Shown here piece by piece: positions 1 through 11,458 of a stretch of 64,000 bases of DNA. Source of the DNA: Gentiana macrophylla. Taxonomy: Eukaryota; Streptophyta; Magnoliopsida; Gentianales; Gentianaceae. Location: positions 187,489,333 through 187,553,332 of the forward strand of contig CM047805.1 of NCBI GenBank assembly GCA_026214975.1. The letters run 5' to 3'. The notes under the pieces are model-generated. The model saw only the letters and a program-made list of their open reading frames with translations. It made no database searches and was not told where the DNA came from. Each line of letters begins with the position of its first letter. Positions within the stretch are counted from its first letter, which is position 1. The position numbers were made by a program, and so were the translations under genes.

Positions 1-2072
1 CACCTCCTGAGGCCATGTGAAGAATTTACAGATTCCTAATGAGTGAGATGAAGCCTCATGTCATTCCTTTACCTCTACACTTAGAGAACTACCAACCTTT
101 GAGATTTAAAATCAATCAAGACATTAACAGTCTTATCGCTGATAAACAACAACACAAAAGTATGCTGACTGAGTTTTTCTCAATGAATGAAACCAATGAA
201 ACTGCAAAGACACTTAGATGCACTTATCCTGAATTCCCTACAAATTTTGTATGGGTTTCAAACAAGAAAAAATGGCAAGTAAGAAATAAGGGTGAATCAA
301 TTGGCAGAATTGTAACTGCCCACCCTACTGAAGGCGAGAGATTTTATCTTAGGATGTTATTGTCAACTATTCGTTGTCCTACTTCTTATGACAACCTAAA
401 AAATTTCAACGGTGTTGTTGCAAAAAGTTTTCGGGAGGCAGCACTTCTTCATGGATTATTGCAGGACGATAATAGTCAAGAATTGTGTTTAGAGGAAGCA
501 GCTGTATTCCAGATGCCGTACGAACTAAGACGCTTATTTGCGAGCATTTCAGTTTACTCTACTCCTACGACCCACAATTACTTTATCTAAAATTTGAAAC
601 AGCTATGTCCGAGGACTTTTCTAGGGATTCAAAAATGATTGCAAGAAAGATAAGGAATACTACTCTCCGGCAAATATAGTCTTTTCTAAGATCAATGGGG
701 CACAGCGTAGAAACATATTTCACCTTTGATTCAGACGAGCCACACAGTTCGTATGAAGAAATGGGGCAAGAGATTAGAACAGAAGCCAATTTAGTTGTTT
801 CTGCTACAGATTTGACACTGAAGTACATGCTCAATTCAAGACAGAAAGAACTATTTACTCTGATTACAGATACAATATATGCTGGGAAATCAGGTGCCTT
901 CTTTGTTGATGGCCCTGGTGGTACTGGAAAACGTTCGTATATAGAGCTTTACTTGCAAAACTAAGGTCCAAAGGATCCTTCGCATTGGCTACTGCTACAT
1001 CTGGCATAGCAGCTTCAATTCTACCAGGTGGTAGAACTGCTCATTCACGATTCAAAATCCCGCTCGACACAAATGAGTTTCCAACATGCAGTGTAAGTAA
1101 ACAATTTGCACTTGCCCAACTGATAAAAGAAAGCAAACTAATTATATGGGATGAAGCTCCAATGGCCAAGAAACCAGCCGTTGAGGCTTTAAATGATTTG
1201 CTCCAAGACTTGATGTACAACACTAAAATCTTTGGTGGTAAGGTGGTTCTCTTAGGAGGTGATTTTAGAAAAACTTTTCCGGTTGTCACCGGAGGTACTA
1301 AATCTCAAACACTTAATGCATGCTTGATAAATTCGCCGTTGTGGCGCGCCATAACTAAACTTTATCTTACTGAAAATATGAGAGCCAAAACAGATCCAGC
1401 TTTCACATCATTACTTATGTCAATAGGAGAGGGTGTAGGAAATATAGAAGATTCAGGTATGGTAAGTTTGCCGGCTGCATGCGTTGTGTCAACTACTAAT
1501 GATGAGGAATCAGACCTTGCTAGGCTGATTAGATCAGTCTATCCTACGTTTCATACACAGACACCTACTTCGTCTCGTTAAACAACTCGATCTTAACTAC
1601 GAAAAATGAATTTGTGGCTGAAATTAACAACACTATGATAAACAACTTTCTTGGCTTGGAGGTTGAATACCGAAGTTATGACGAGACCATCAACCCTGAT
1701 TTACAAGGTCAATACATAGATATACTGAGTAATCTTTCACCCAGCGGTCTACCTCCACACAGACTATTTCTTAAGGAAAACGCTCCCATCATCTTGCTAA
1801 GAAATTTAGATACATCGGAAGGCCTTTGTAACGGCACCCATCTAATAAGTACAGCTCTCAGAAAGAACGTAATAGAGGCTGAAATTTCTTTAGGAGAATT
1901 TACGGGAAAGAATGTTTTCTTACATAGAATCCCGCTTCAACCCACAAACGATGTGACTATAAATAAGGCACAAGGACAAACACTCGACAACGTTGGTGTC
2001 TACCTTAGAGAACCAGTTTTTTCACATGGTCAATTGTATGTCGTTTTATCTCGTGCAGATCATCATCATTAG
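1..2072 (+). pseudogene. Helitron PIF1-type DNA helicase domain (partial, frameshifted)
   Basis: Rolling-circle transposon helicase related to PIF1/RRM3 (SF1B). Reading order: the conserved block around the peptide EMKPHVIPLPLHLENYQPL (from 48), then Walker A GPGGTGK near 911-932, then ATATSGIAAS (about 988), Walker B IIWDEAPM (about 1141), the LLGGDFRK block (about 1252), LTENMRA (about 1366), and finally INKAQGQTLDNVGVYL and LYVVLSRAD (about 1960-2060). It is broken: a stop just left of 39, a frame change near 555, a one-base loss immediately after Walker A (about 934) that shifts the frame, and another near 1581-1614. About 25 residues before INKAQGQT are missing. The N-terminal Rep domain is not in the window. 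It is non-functional as it stands. Confidence 0.9.
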
Positions 2073-2419
2073 TTAAGGTTCTTATAAAGAACAATGTGGG
2101 GGGTGATTTTCAGCCCGGCATGACTAAAAACATTGTGTACAAGGAAGTTTTAAATAACTAACAACTATAAGATATTCTGACCTTATTCTTGATTAGTATG
2201 TCTAGAGTCATCGCTTGGCCTGACTTATGGCGTGTGTAAACAGCTCTTATTAGTCATTCATAATTTGAAATGCACCTCAGCTTTACCTACATCTTGTTTC
2301 ATCTTCATTTATTTTAGTTTTACGGATACATATTATTTGTTTACTTGTCTTTCTTTGCTTGCGTCTTTTTTTTTGTATTGCTGTAAAATAATAAATTCTC
2401 ACATTTATGTCAGACAACA

Positions 2420-4748
2420 ATGGCGTTGGTATCAAAGAGGAAGTTGTCGTACATTTCTGACATCGATCGAAACTCAGGGCTATGGACAGTAGTCGTTCGG
2501 GTCGTAGAAAGTCACCGGTCTGACGTAACCTCTGGCAAGCGCGGTGGACAACCCAAAACATACAAGCGGTACTTGCTGGTTGATGAACATGTGAGTTCTA
2601 CCACATAATATCTCTTGTCTTTCATGTTAGACCATCTACATTTACTACTGTTTCTAGATATATGCATGTAAATATTTTAACATTGCTGCATTTTTATGTT
2701 CTGGATTTTTAGGGAGACAAAGTCTTTGGAATTGTTTACGAAAATGACATCCGATACTTCTCAACATCCCTGCAGCCATTCAAGCGTTATATGATTTCAA
2801 ATGCTTCTTTGACTCCTGCTTACTCTTTCTTCAAAGTGGGACCTTATCCTTTTTCTTGGATTATCACCAATGACATTCCAGTTGAGCTGATCGACGAACC
2901 TGTCACACCAACACTCCCATTCTCGTACAATTTATGCGCGTTCAAGAATTTAAATCCACATCTTTGATAAAGATGTGGGATTGATGAGTTCTTTGTACTT
3001 TTTGGGTTGACTGTTTCATCTTAAACTTTCACAGTCCTAAAAAAACATGTTCTTTTACAGATGTGAAGGGGGTGGCTATACATGCCTTTGCAAGAAAACA
3101 AGTTACCGTTGATTCAAGCAAACGAGAAATCGTGCTCATGGATGAGAGGTATGTACAGATTTGGTTATCACCTTTCAGTTTTCAGTCCTTTGTAATACAT
3201 TTCATCTGTCACATTTGCGGCAAGGTTCCAATTATTCTAACAACATGGAATTCATTTGGAGATGTGGAAAAGAATATCATAGCAAACAACATAAATAACT
3301 TTGTAATCATTGCAACGATGTGAAGGCAACAACGTTCAATGGTATTTGCCTCATTTTTTTCCGCTTCAATGAAAAATATACACTATTTAAATGTTTTTTA
3401 TTATTTTATCTTCCGGTTACCGTTTTATATGCAGGCCTTTCACTCACTACTAGATGGTACTCGTACCTCTTGATCGATCCTCCGTTGAATGACAGCCCTT
3501 CACTCAAGGAATGGTAAAACAAACAGTATCTTCTGACCTTTCTTACCCCTTCACATTATACAGTTTTTTTTATCTCTACTTTTAACTTTCTGCACAGGTA
3601 CAATAACAACAAAGCTGAGGTTACACAGTTGGTCCGTAACGAGGCATACAAAAAAACTGAACTGTTGTTGCCACCTCCTACTGCAGACAACACAATTGAC
3701 ATACCAACAGCAGCTGCCACACTTCTGGCGGTAATATTCATATAATACTTTCTTACATTACAGCCAAAAATAATCCTTCTTTACTCTCGAGTCTTATGCA
3801 TTCTAGGTCCATCTTTGCTTGGGTGGTTGGCGGCTACACTTCACACCATCCGCAAAGAAATACTACCTCGATAATTGTGGCGCCGTAAGAAAAAAAAGTG
3901 AAGGTGAGGTCTTGATTGGTTCCTTCGTTGTTCATCTTGTGGTGAAATGAGAGCGTTGACTTCAAGTATGTATCCATTCCCCTTCTCATATTAACTATCT
4001 TATGAAATGGTCGTTACTTTTACAATGTACTTACATTCTTCTTCAAATGTCATTTACATCTAGGTGTCGTGTACCCTTGGAACTTATGAGAGAAGACAAA
4101 TATTTACTGTGCTCACCTCTCCAGATGTTGAAAACCTGACTGGAATCACGTCAATACAACTGAGAGAGTCTCATGAATTGGTAAGTATATTAGGCAGAGT
4201 ATTACACATAACTACAGATTTGCTTACAGTTTATCTTACTTTGTTTCTGAATCTGCGTACTTTCTAAAGGGTTTGGGTGTAGAGGATGACCTTCACGCAG
4301 CATTGGATAAGCTTCAGGTTGTCTCTTTCATTAGGAAATACGATCTGTACACACTAGGTAGCCCAACTGGTCTAAGGATTCGATATGCTGTTGTCAAAAC
4401 ATACACTGTGGATGCCATTAAACTCGCTCCCTGAATGCAATTTGAGTTGTTCTTTATCTCACACCACCACAAGAAATCATCTACGATGATGCCGCGATTC
4501 TTCACCACAGTAGCAAAAAAGCAATGACAGAGATTGAAGAAATGATGGAAAGCAACAAAGCTGAACAATCAACTCCACCAGCCAAAAGAACCCTTGACTT
4601 CATGTCCATGCCTGCTAAGGTTGAGAAAACAAATGATGAGCTACTGCCTTGCAAGGAAGCTGCTCAGCTTAACACCACTCCAGATGACCATGACAAACCA
4701 ACCGAGAGCCCTGTCAAGAAAGAAAAAGAAGCCCAGAAAATGCACTGA
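2420..4748 (+). pseudogene. Helitron RPA70-like single-strand DNA-binding protein, multi-exon, decayed
   Basis: Replication protein A large-subunit-like gene as carried by plant Helitrons. Exon 1 (2420-2590) begins MALVSKRKLSYISDI and contains LWTVVVRVVE, ending at a GTGAGT donor. Exon 2 starts after TTTTTAG at 2713 (GDKVFGIVYENDI). A later exon at about 3061-3149 reads DVKGVAIHAFARK and REIVLMDE, the start of the second OB fold. Others encode the ILTTWNSFGD block, GLSLTTRWYSYLLIDPP (about 3434-3515) and YNNNKAEVTQL (about 3599). A Cys/OB-fold part follows (about 3808-4320), then a basic tail with the KRTLDF motif (4524-4748). A frame break near 3317 and a stop at about 4432 suggest a pseudogene, although misread splice sites could explain one of them. 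Confidence 0.8.
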
Positions 4749-5149
4749 TATCTTCTGATGTCCAAAAAAATGATTAATGGTTAATCGTATTTTGTAATAT
4801 TATCGTATCTACTACTGCGACAATAACTATTTGCTCATATCTTTGTTGTAACAAAAGCTACATGTATGGTGGTTTTGCATATTGTAAACCATTACTTCTT
4901 CGTATGATTGTAATGGTTTAGCAATATGACTTTTTCTACTATGTTTCCTTCTGCTGGGCAACACATAAATTACCTAGAATTGTGGCCCATAACATAATAT
5001 CAACTTATTATGTAAAAAGGCCATGTTTGGCACCCATAGGCCTTTATTATGTAACATAGTTAAAAATCTCTGCTTCATCTTCGAAGGCTTTTCAAGCTTC
5101 TACCTCTATTCTTTCGTTCATATCTTCAACTTCTTCTTATGGTTTGCCT

Positions 5150-5699
5150 TAGGGCTGAGCACGGTTCGGTTTAGTCGGTTTCGGTTCGGATTTTACACAT
5201 AGTTATTCGGTTTGGTCGACATATTTTACCACCCAAACTATGTCGAACCCAATGGTTTGGTTTGGGTTGGTTTCAGTTTGGATCCGGTTTGGTTTCGGTT
5301 TCACAAGTCTGAACTACACATTATTATAAATCACAATTTTCACCTGAAGTATTTAAATATAAAGTAACTAATATAAAGTAAAAACATATTAAAGGTACAT
5401 CAGGGCTAATTACTTAATAACATTAGTGCACACAACATATTCAAAAGCCACTTAATAGCATAGCAAGCGTACATCGGGGCTAATTACTAGTTAGTTGTTA
5501 TTACATATATATATGGTTGGGAATTCGGTTCGGTTTCGGTTTGGGTGGTTTCTAATCAGGGTAATCCGAAACCAGACCATTTAAATTCGGTTCGGTTTCA
5601 ATCCAAACCGATTTGATCGGTTTTCTCTTGGTTTGGTTTATTTCGGTTCGATTCGGATTGGTTTACGGTTGGATTGGTTTTGATTTTTGCTCAGCCCTA
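5150..5699. mobile_element. hAT-type MITE with 8-bp target duplication
   Basis: The element begins TAGGGCTGAGCA (5150-5161) and ends with the exact reverse complement TGCTCAGCCCTA (5688-5699), a 12-bp perfect terminal inverted repeat. Both sides are flanked by GTTTGCCT (5142-5149 and 5700-5707), an 8-bp target site duplication, which is the hAT-superfamily size. The 550-bp body has no reading frame and is rich in TTCGGTTTCGGTTCGG-like runs near both ends, as in many plant hAT MITEs. It lies inside the older Helitron. The ends and TSD are read directly; the superfamily follows from TSD length. Confidence 0.9.
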
Positions 5700-5742
5700 G
5701 TTTGCCTCACCAATCAACACTAGCTTCCCAGGGCCGTTCTTC

Positions 5743-5771
5743 GCCGTGCCTTGCACGGCAGCCGTCACTAG
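5743..5771 (+). other. Helitron 3' terminus: hairpin plus CTAG
   Basis: A 7-bp stem GCCGTGC/GCACGGC with loop CTT (5743-5759) lies eight bases before CTAG (5768-5771), followed by T. Helitron 3' ends have a short GC hairpin about 10 bases before CTRR and insert between A and T. The identical hairpin recurs at 7604-7620. Confidence 0.85.
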
Positions 5772-6150
5772 TCTATATACTATATGATGAGAAAAAATGC
5801 ATAAGAATGCTCCACGTCTCCCTTTACCTTTAAATTTGGTTTGCTCAACTGCGGCCATGTGGCAAGCTGTGAGCTTGACACGTGGCAGCAGGTTTTAATG
5901 TTTTTTTTTTTTTTTGAGAAGTGGTTTTAATGTTTGAAAAAAAAATTCTACCGTATTATATTTATATATACATATAAAAAAACTGCCGTATTATATTTAT
6001 ATATATATATATATAGTTAAACAAAAAAAAATTCAGTGTTCTAGCGTCTGGAGGTGAATATAATCCGGTTTGGCCGCTTTTTTCCGTTCTATAAAAACCA
6101 ACTATTTTATACGGTTTCTTTATTTTCAACCCAAACTGAAACGAGTTTTA

Positions 6151-6500
6151 GGTTAAAACCATTTGTTCGGTTTGGTTTAGTTCGAATTTGGATCGATTTT
6201 TCACGGTTTTCATTAACAAATAAAATTATCGATTAAAAATGACTACTTATCCAAAAAAAAAACATCGTTAGGCTAAAACCATTTGTTCGGTCCGGTTTGG
6301 TTCCACTTTGTTTCGATTTTTCACGGTTTTCATTAACAAATAAAATTATCGATTTAAAATGACTAATTATCAAACAAAAAAAAACATCGTTAGGCTAAAA
6401 TCATTTGTTCGGTACGGTTTGGTATGACTTTGCTTCGGTTTTTCTTGAACAAACAAAATTATCGATTAAAAATGACTACTTATCCAAAATAAAAATATGG
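6151..6500. repeat. Three-copy tandem repeat, about 120 bp per unit
   Basis: Units start near 6151, 6267 and 6389. Each holds the phrases ACCATTTGTTCGGT, TTTCACGGTTTTCATTAAC (degenerate in unit 3) and AAATTATCGATT, and ends in a short poly-A. Divergence among units is modest. The ORF that runs through unit 1 (6054-6236) is not considered coding. Confidence 0.85.
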
Positions 6501-7603
6501 TAATATAGGTCTTCATCAATCTTCTTATGTGATTGAGCAGAATAGATGATATAACAAATTATCTATATTGAACTAATTCATACCAATCCTAAAATTGGAT
6601 CCCAAAATCAAAACAACCCCTACCCCCCCCACCACTCCCAACCATCATCCATCATCCAAATTAACACATGCGTTACCTACCACCGAATTTCTTAACTGAA
6701 GCTTAGTCGAGATAATAGCTAATCGTATTTTTCTCATTTCAATTCACCAATGAACATTTAACACCGACACATTATTAATATCGAGCGGACATCTTCCTTA
6801 AAAACTACCAACTACAACATTGAATAATTAACATAGAAAAATAACAACGTACTTAAGACAAAATAGTATTTCAATGAGTTCCAAGAAGAAATATCAACAT
6901 ATTATTTCCCGTAAGTCGGTGAGATAGATGAAACGTAACTATTTTGGGCATATATTAGAAAAATATTGATGTGTCATCTCAAATATTGGTCTTGAGAAAG
7001 CAAAGATAACATAGAGATAGAGATTGCAAATCGTTAATTGATTCGTGTTGTGTTGTTTTTTTTTATGATATCGATTTATTGAAATAAAATCTGTTAGATA
7101 TTTTTTCATAAAGTAAATATTTTATAATCGTTTGCATCTGAAGTTGTAAATGCAAATTAATGTTATCGCGAGAAAGCGAGGTTCGACTCGCCCGGTCGTA
7201 GCCAACTCGTGAGGGTTTAGGGGCAACGCCCTCGAAACCTAAACAGATACATGGTGAAGGAAAAGGCAAGTTAAGAGTTGGTGTATGTTTATTTACTAAT
7301 AATGCAATCATGGTTATTTTGTAAGATTTTTAAAAGCAAAACTTTGATGTAGTGGGGAACATAATTAGTATATTACCACTATTATCTTTTGTCATCAATA
7401 ATGTTTAATGGTGCAGTGATATACATAATTAGGAGTGCTTATAATGATTGTTTTACACTATCTTTTGTAACTTATGATAGCCAAACTAATGTTTTTTTGA
7501 ATTATATGATTTCATATTAATAATAAAAAAAAATCCATGATTGTATCATCTCTATAATTGTAAAAATATCATCCACTTATATGTTTACGGCTTTAACGGG
7601 CAC

Positions 7604-7637
7604 GCCGTGCCTTGCACGGCATAATCATAACCACTAG
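7604..7637 (+). other. Helitron 3' terminus of the second element
   Basis: Stem GCCGTGC (7604-7610), loop CTT, stem GCACGGC (7614-7620), then 13 bases and CTAG (7634-7637) before T. Stem and loop are identical to the terminus at 5743-5759, while the spacer differs in length and sequence. Confidence 0.85.
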
Positions 7638-8110
7638 TATTACCACAAATCTGCTTCTTCTACTTTCAGTAGCCTCTTCTAAAGGCGGCACCGGAAAATA
7701 CAGAATCATAACAACACAAAACCAAAAAAACTAACAGAGAATCCAAAGCAGAATCAGTGACAAATTAACTAATCTATAAAGTAAATCCTAAAAGGAACTA
7801 ACCAACTGATCGAATAGAGTAGAGAGCATTAACCAATCAGTACTAAAGAATGAAACAAATGTAGACCACACAACACACAGAAAGGAACAACTTAAATAAT
7901 TGCCTCTGCTATTTCATATCATCCCCAAATCAGTGTTTTTCTTAAAGTTAAAGCCATTGATTGAATCCATGGGGTTTGCCATCACAAAACACATCTACTA
8001 AATGCTGACAACATGAATAATACCATCTAATTCCCCATAAGTGGAATTAGAAAGACGAGTACTAATCTGGCAAGACAAATTACATACAATCATATAATCT
8101 ACTACTGTAG

Positions 8111-9268
8111 CTAGAAATTAACCCAAACGCCTAAACATAAGCTATGTTGAGTTATATCACTGGGTCCAGGCGTAGCAATCCGGTAAAATCCATCAGAGAA
8201 GTAAATTAAATTTGGCTCTATAATCCCTGGAAATCTTTTGGCATCAATAGAAAACCCTTCGTTACGTCCTAAGAAAACAGTTGAACTCCCCAAACTCGTG
8301 ATAATGCTGTAGCTACCTTTGATCACGTCTAATTCAACCATTTCTAGATCATGTACATATGGCGTATCATTCAGATGGTCATAGAAGGGTGCAACTATCA
8401 ATAATCTACCTCCACATTCCACAAGTTGTGCTTTACGTCTTGAGCATCCCCATGGTAACTCAATGATTTTGCTAGCCTTGTTATTTTGGTTTGGCCCCGA
8501 AACATCACACATCCAAACCTGAGCCTGAAATGTCAGAGCATAAAACTTCCCATTGTAGTAATTCAAGTCCTCAACACAATGTGGTATTTCTACTCTTGTC
8601 CAGGTCTCGTTTCCGGGTTTCCAAAACCCCACATAACGCCCTGATATATAACCTGGTTCAACATAAGCAATCATGACAACGTAGTCTGGTGTCTCGGATG
8701 GGCTAGCAGACAACGCAACACTTCTGAGGAAAGGGATAACAACCTTAGGTGGCGCTTTGGGGAGTGGAATCTGAGCACGAGTTAATGGATGGAACAAACA
8801 CATAGTACCTGTTCTACGTTCAACCATGATAAGCCATCCTTTGGATCCTCTACACTCCATGCCCTTGGCTTCTGGAAATGAAAACTTGCATGTCTTCCCT
8901 TTGGATAGGCTCATAAACTCCCGTTCGTCAGCAGGGTGTTTCCTCTTAAAATCGCTCACAAACTTGCGACTAGCAGCACGGAATTCGCTCAAAGCCTTGC
9001 GTTCCTCATCAGGGCCTTTCCTCTGAGATTGTTTATCATAGATTTCAACTGAAATCGTGTATTTATCATCGTCGTCGTCATCGATCTCATACTTGTCGAG
9101 CATCAATAATGGAAGTTTAGGACATGATGTCTTATCAAAATCCTTAAAAGTTGTTCCCTTCAGCCAGGATGTGCAAGTAGCTCGAAAGGCAACAAAATCT
9201 TCAATTAGCTGTAAGCGTCTTGCAATCAAGGCCACCACGCCTTCAGGTAGAGCGCACCAATCCGCCAT
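8111..9268 (-). CDS. F-box/DUF295 (KIB1-4-type beta-propeller) protein, copy A
   Basis: A 385-aa single-exon reading frame. Residues about 3-40 form an F-box (MADWCALPEG, then ARRLQLIEDFVAFRATCTSW), the surface that binds SKP1 in SCF ubiquitin ligases. An acidic linker with DDDDDD follows near residue 63. The C-terminal two thirds match the DUF295 propeller: SKGWLIMVE, LFHPLTRAQIPLP, GFWKPGNETWTRVE, DLNYYNGKFYALT, VECGGRLLIVAPF, and LGRNEGFSIDA before the C-terminal FPGIIEPNLIYFSDG. The probable role is substrate recruitment for ubiquitination; the substrate is unknown. The same ATG context is conserved in the other copies. Upstream, a GAG|GTATTG donor near 9746 and TATAG just before the ATG suggest an intron in the 5' leader. 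Copy D is very similar. Confidence 0.9.
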   Translation of the reverse strand: MADWCALPEGVVALIARRLQLIEDFVAFRATCTSWLKGTTFKDFDKTSCPKLPLLMLDKYEIDDDDDDKYTISVEIYDKQSQRKGPDEERKALSEFRAASRKFVSDFKRKHPADEREFMSLSKGKTCKFSFPEAKGMECRGSKGWLIMVERRTGTMCLFHPLTRAQIPLPKAPPKVVIPFLRSVALSASPSETPDYVVMIAYVEPGYISGRYVGFWKPGNETWTRVEIPHCVEDLNYYNGKFYALTFQAQVWMCDVSGPNQNNKASKIIELPWGCSRRKAQLVECGGRLLIVAPFYDHLNDTPYVHDLEMVELDVIKGSYSIITSLGSSTVFLGRNEGFSIDAKRFPGIIEPNLIYFSDGFYRIATPGPSDITQHSLCLGVWVNF

Positions 9269-10026
9269 AGCTAGCTATATAATTCAAGAGAAACAAATTG
9301 TCACATACAACCATTCTCCAATTTGACAACAATGTTACAGCTACGCTACGGAAAGGTTTTCCAATGGCTATTTTGTATATACATAGAAGTAATACACAGC
9401 AACTTTCTTTTTCTTTAACAAAGAGACAGAAAAAAAAAGGTAAAAAAATACAAGTATACCTATCATAAAATTTTCCCCAAGTATCAGCACAGACATGGAT
9501 CATGTACATCATGAAAATGAAGCAAATAAATAAGATAAGCAGCTCTAACAAATACTCATGTGAAATTCTACACCGTTAGACACATGATTTCCTGAGCATA
9601 ATTGATAGAACAAAAATAAAAACAAAATACATAATTAGCTGAATAGTTCTAAACTAGAATGCTTAGCAGAATATCGTCACATTTGAAAAGAAAAGGGAAG
9701 AAAAAAAAAACAGTAAATAGCTCGAAATAAGTGGTCGAATCAATACCTCTGGATCAACGATGAAAAGGAAGAGTTAGAGAGGGAATGAGTGGAGTTTAGG
9801 GATTGTTATCCAAAACTCCTCCGGATCTACGCCGCGGAGTTTAGGGGATCCGTTCCGAGTGCAGTTCGTATTATACTGTTGCGGAGACTGAAAGATATTC
9901 TAGATCTAGACCAATTTGCAGAAGAGGAAGGATGCCTAAATTCTATCCTCGTTTTTACTTGCTTCAAAATGCTTTAAAAATGCTTTAAAAAAGGTACTCA
10001 TCCGTTTCTAATGGAAAATGATTTTG

Positions 10027-10028
<2 letters not shown>
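9269..10028 (-). promoter_or_regulatory. 5' leader and upstream region of F-box copy A
   Basis: The sequence from about 9277 to 9746 looks like a leader intron. The stretch about 9747-9960, reverse-read, is probably the untranslated first exon and core promoter. It matches the region upstream of copy D (about 24705-25310) and partly that of H (about 47770-48350), so it was duplicated with the gene. No TATA box was assigned. Confidence 0.45.

Positions 10029-10062
<34 letters not shown>
10029..10062. repeat. Poly-A homopolymer run
   Basis: An uninterrupted run of about 34 A ends the region shared with the other F-box units. It may be the tail of an inserted retroelement, but no target duplication was identified. 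Confidence 0.7.
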
Positions 10063-10064
<2 letters not shown>

Positions 10065-10191
10065 TGTACGATAGCAATTTAGAAGTGACTTGTAGCGGAT
10101 GTTACATTAGGTGTTATATATCTAAAATAGAAATGGAAAGGTGGCGGGTGAAATCGGCCTCTGACGGATGTTGATGATTTATCACCAAAAT

Positions 10192-10255
10192 AGAAATAGA
10201 AAGGTGAATAGTGTTGTTACATATATGAAACAACACTATTCACCTTTCTATTTCT
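10192..10255. repeat. Perfect 27-bp inverted repeat (foldback)
   Basis: Bases 10192-10218 are exactly complementary to 10229-10255 with a 10-base loop. The surrounding 10080-10400 contains further related phrases such as TCTAAAATA after GTGTTATATA and GTGTTCTATA, suggesting a short foldback MITE whose outer borders I cannot fix. Confidence 0.85.
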
Positions 10256-11458
10256 TATTTTAAATATAAATCTCTATAGGTAGTCATATTTCACTTCAAT
10301 TTTTTTTTTTATTTACATTTTAGATATAAACAACTAAACACTTGTAGTAGATATTCAATTAGGTGTTCTATATCTAAAATAAATATTTTAATGTTATAGA
10401 TATATGGATAGAAATGCTGGTGTGGAGTGTTTTGAATTTAGATGGTTGATTGTTTCCATTTTACTTTTTAAAAATGATTAAGGCACAACCTCTCATCCCC
10501 AACCCATCCAAATAAAAAGTGGATTTGTGGTCCATAATTTTTATGTTATTTTGTTTTTCTTTTAAATGTTAAAATGTGTGGTTATAAAGTGTTATGTGGA
10601 TGATTTATTTGGATGAATTATGTGCCTAAATCACTCTCCTTATTTTTTTTAGTTCACAAATTCATTGGATGGTGCAGATCTTTTTTCTGTGTACTTTGTG
10701 TACAAAAGTGATGTGTCTAAATCATCATCCATAAAGTAATACAGTACTGTCGTTGTTGTTAAAAATAAATAATAATTAATTTTTCTTATTAATTTGTGTG
10801 TTTTTTGCAACTACGACATGTTTTTAGCAATTACAACAGTTAAATAAGAACATTAATTTGTGTGTTTTTGACAATTGATTATGTCGAAATTATCACGCGT
10901 TATTTAACGGTGGTTTAAGGTGGATATCTGACTGTGATTTGAGTGTAAAAGTGGTGGTGCACAGTGGTGAAAGTGGAGTCCACGGTGGTGGAAGTGATGG
11001 TGCAAAATGAAGAGTAGAGAATACACAATTTGGCAGAGTTTGTCTTAGTATTAATGCCCCATTGGCAGAGTTCCGGCCGTGTAAGAAGCGCGACGACCCG
11101 ATCTTGCCTGAAAATTATAAAAATGATAACATTATGTGACGCAAGAACAAAGTAGTTCAGATCTGAGATAATTATGAAACTTAGCATAAATAACTTGATT
11201 CATGAAATCGATACATATTGATGCAGCATTACACAAAGATAGATGCAAAAGCGGGAATTTAGGTATCATTACAACAATATAAGCGAAGCAAAATAAGTTG
11301 TTATGCAGCTAATATAGTATTCATATTACCAAGCATTGCATATAAGAAAATGTGTAATGCTTTGTAATACCTTACAAAACATGTTGCAAAAGAGGACGCA
11401 TAATTTTGTTTTCCTATAAGCAAAATACAACTTTCTGTAGGGTATTTTGATCATGAGT
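10256..11458. other. Intergenic, AT-rich, no gene seen
   Basis: No reading frame with recognisable homology. The ORF at 10915-11187 (reverse) has low-complexity composition and is not called. From about 11200 onward the DNA may still belong to the element that carries the reverse-strand RPA remnant. Confidence 0.5.

Larger units (their letters stand above)
1..5771 (+). mobile_element. Decayed autonomous-type Helitron, 3' part (5' end outside window)
   Basis: The segment holds the helicase half of a Helitron RepHel gene (1-2072) and, downstream on the same strand, an RPA-like single-strand DNA-binding gene (2420-4748), the gene pair typical of plant Helitrons. It closes at 5768-5771 with CTAG followed by T, preceded by a short GC-rich hairpin (5743-5759), which is the canonical Helitron 3' end. 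The Rep/HUH part would lie left of position 1. Several frameshifts and stops show that it can no longer encode its own proteins. A hAT MITE (5150-5699) inserted into its 3' region. The end assignment is seen in sequence; the missing 5' part is inference. Confidence 0.85.
5772..7637 (+). mobile_element. Non-autonomous Helitron in tandem with the preceding one
   Basis: It starts TCTATATACTATATGATG directly after the CTAG of the upstream Helitron, matching the TC and AT-rich 5' ends of plant Helitrons, and ends with hairpin 7604-7620 and CTAG at 7634-7637, followed by T. The hairpin is identical to that of the upstream element. Length is 1866 bp. It contains no convincing coding sequence: AT-rich DNA, poly-A tracts, a three-copy 120-bp tandem repeat (6151-6500) and nothing else I recognise. 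The 3' end is firm; the 5' end is inferred from the junction. Confidence 0.7.
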
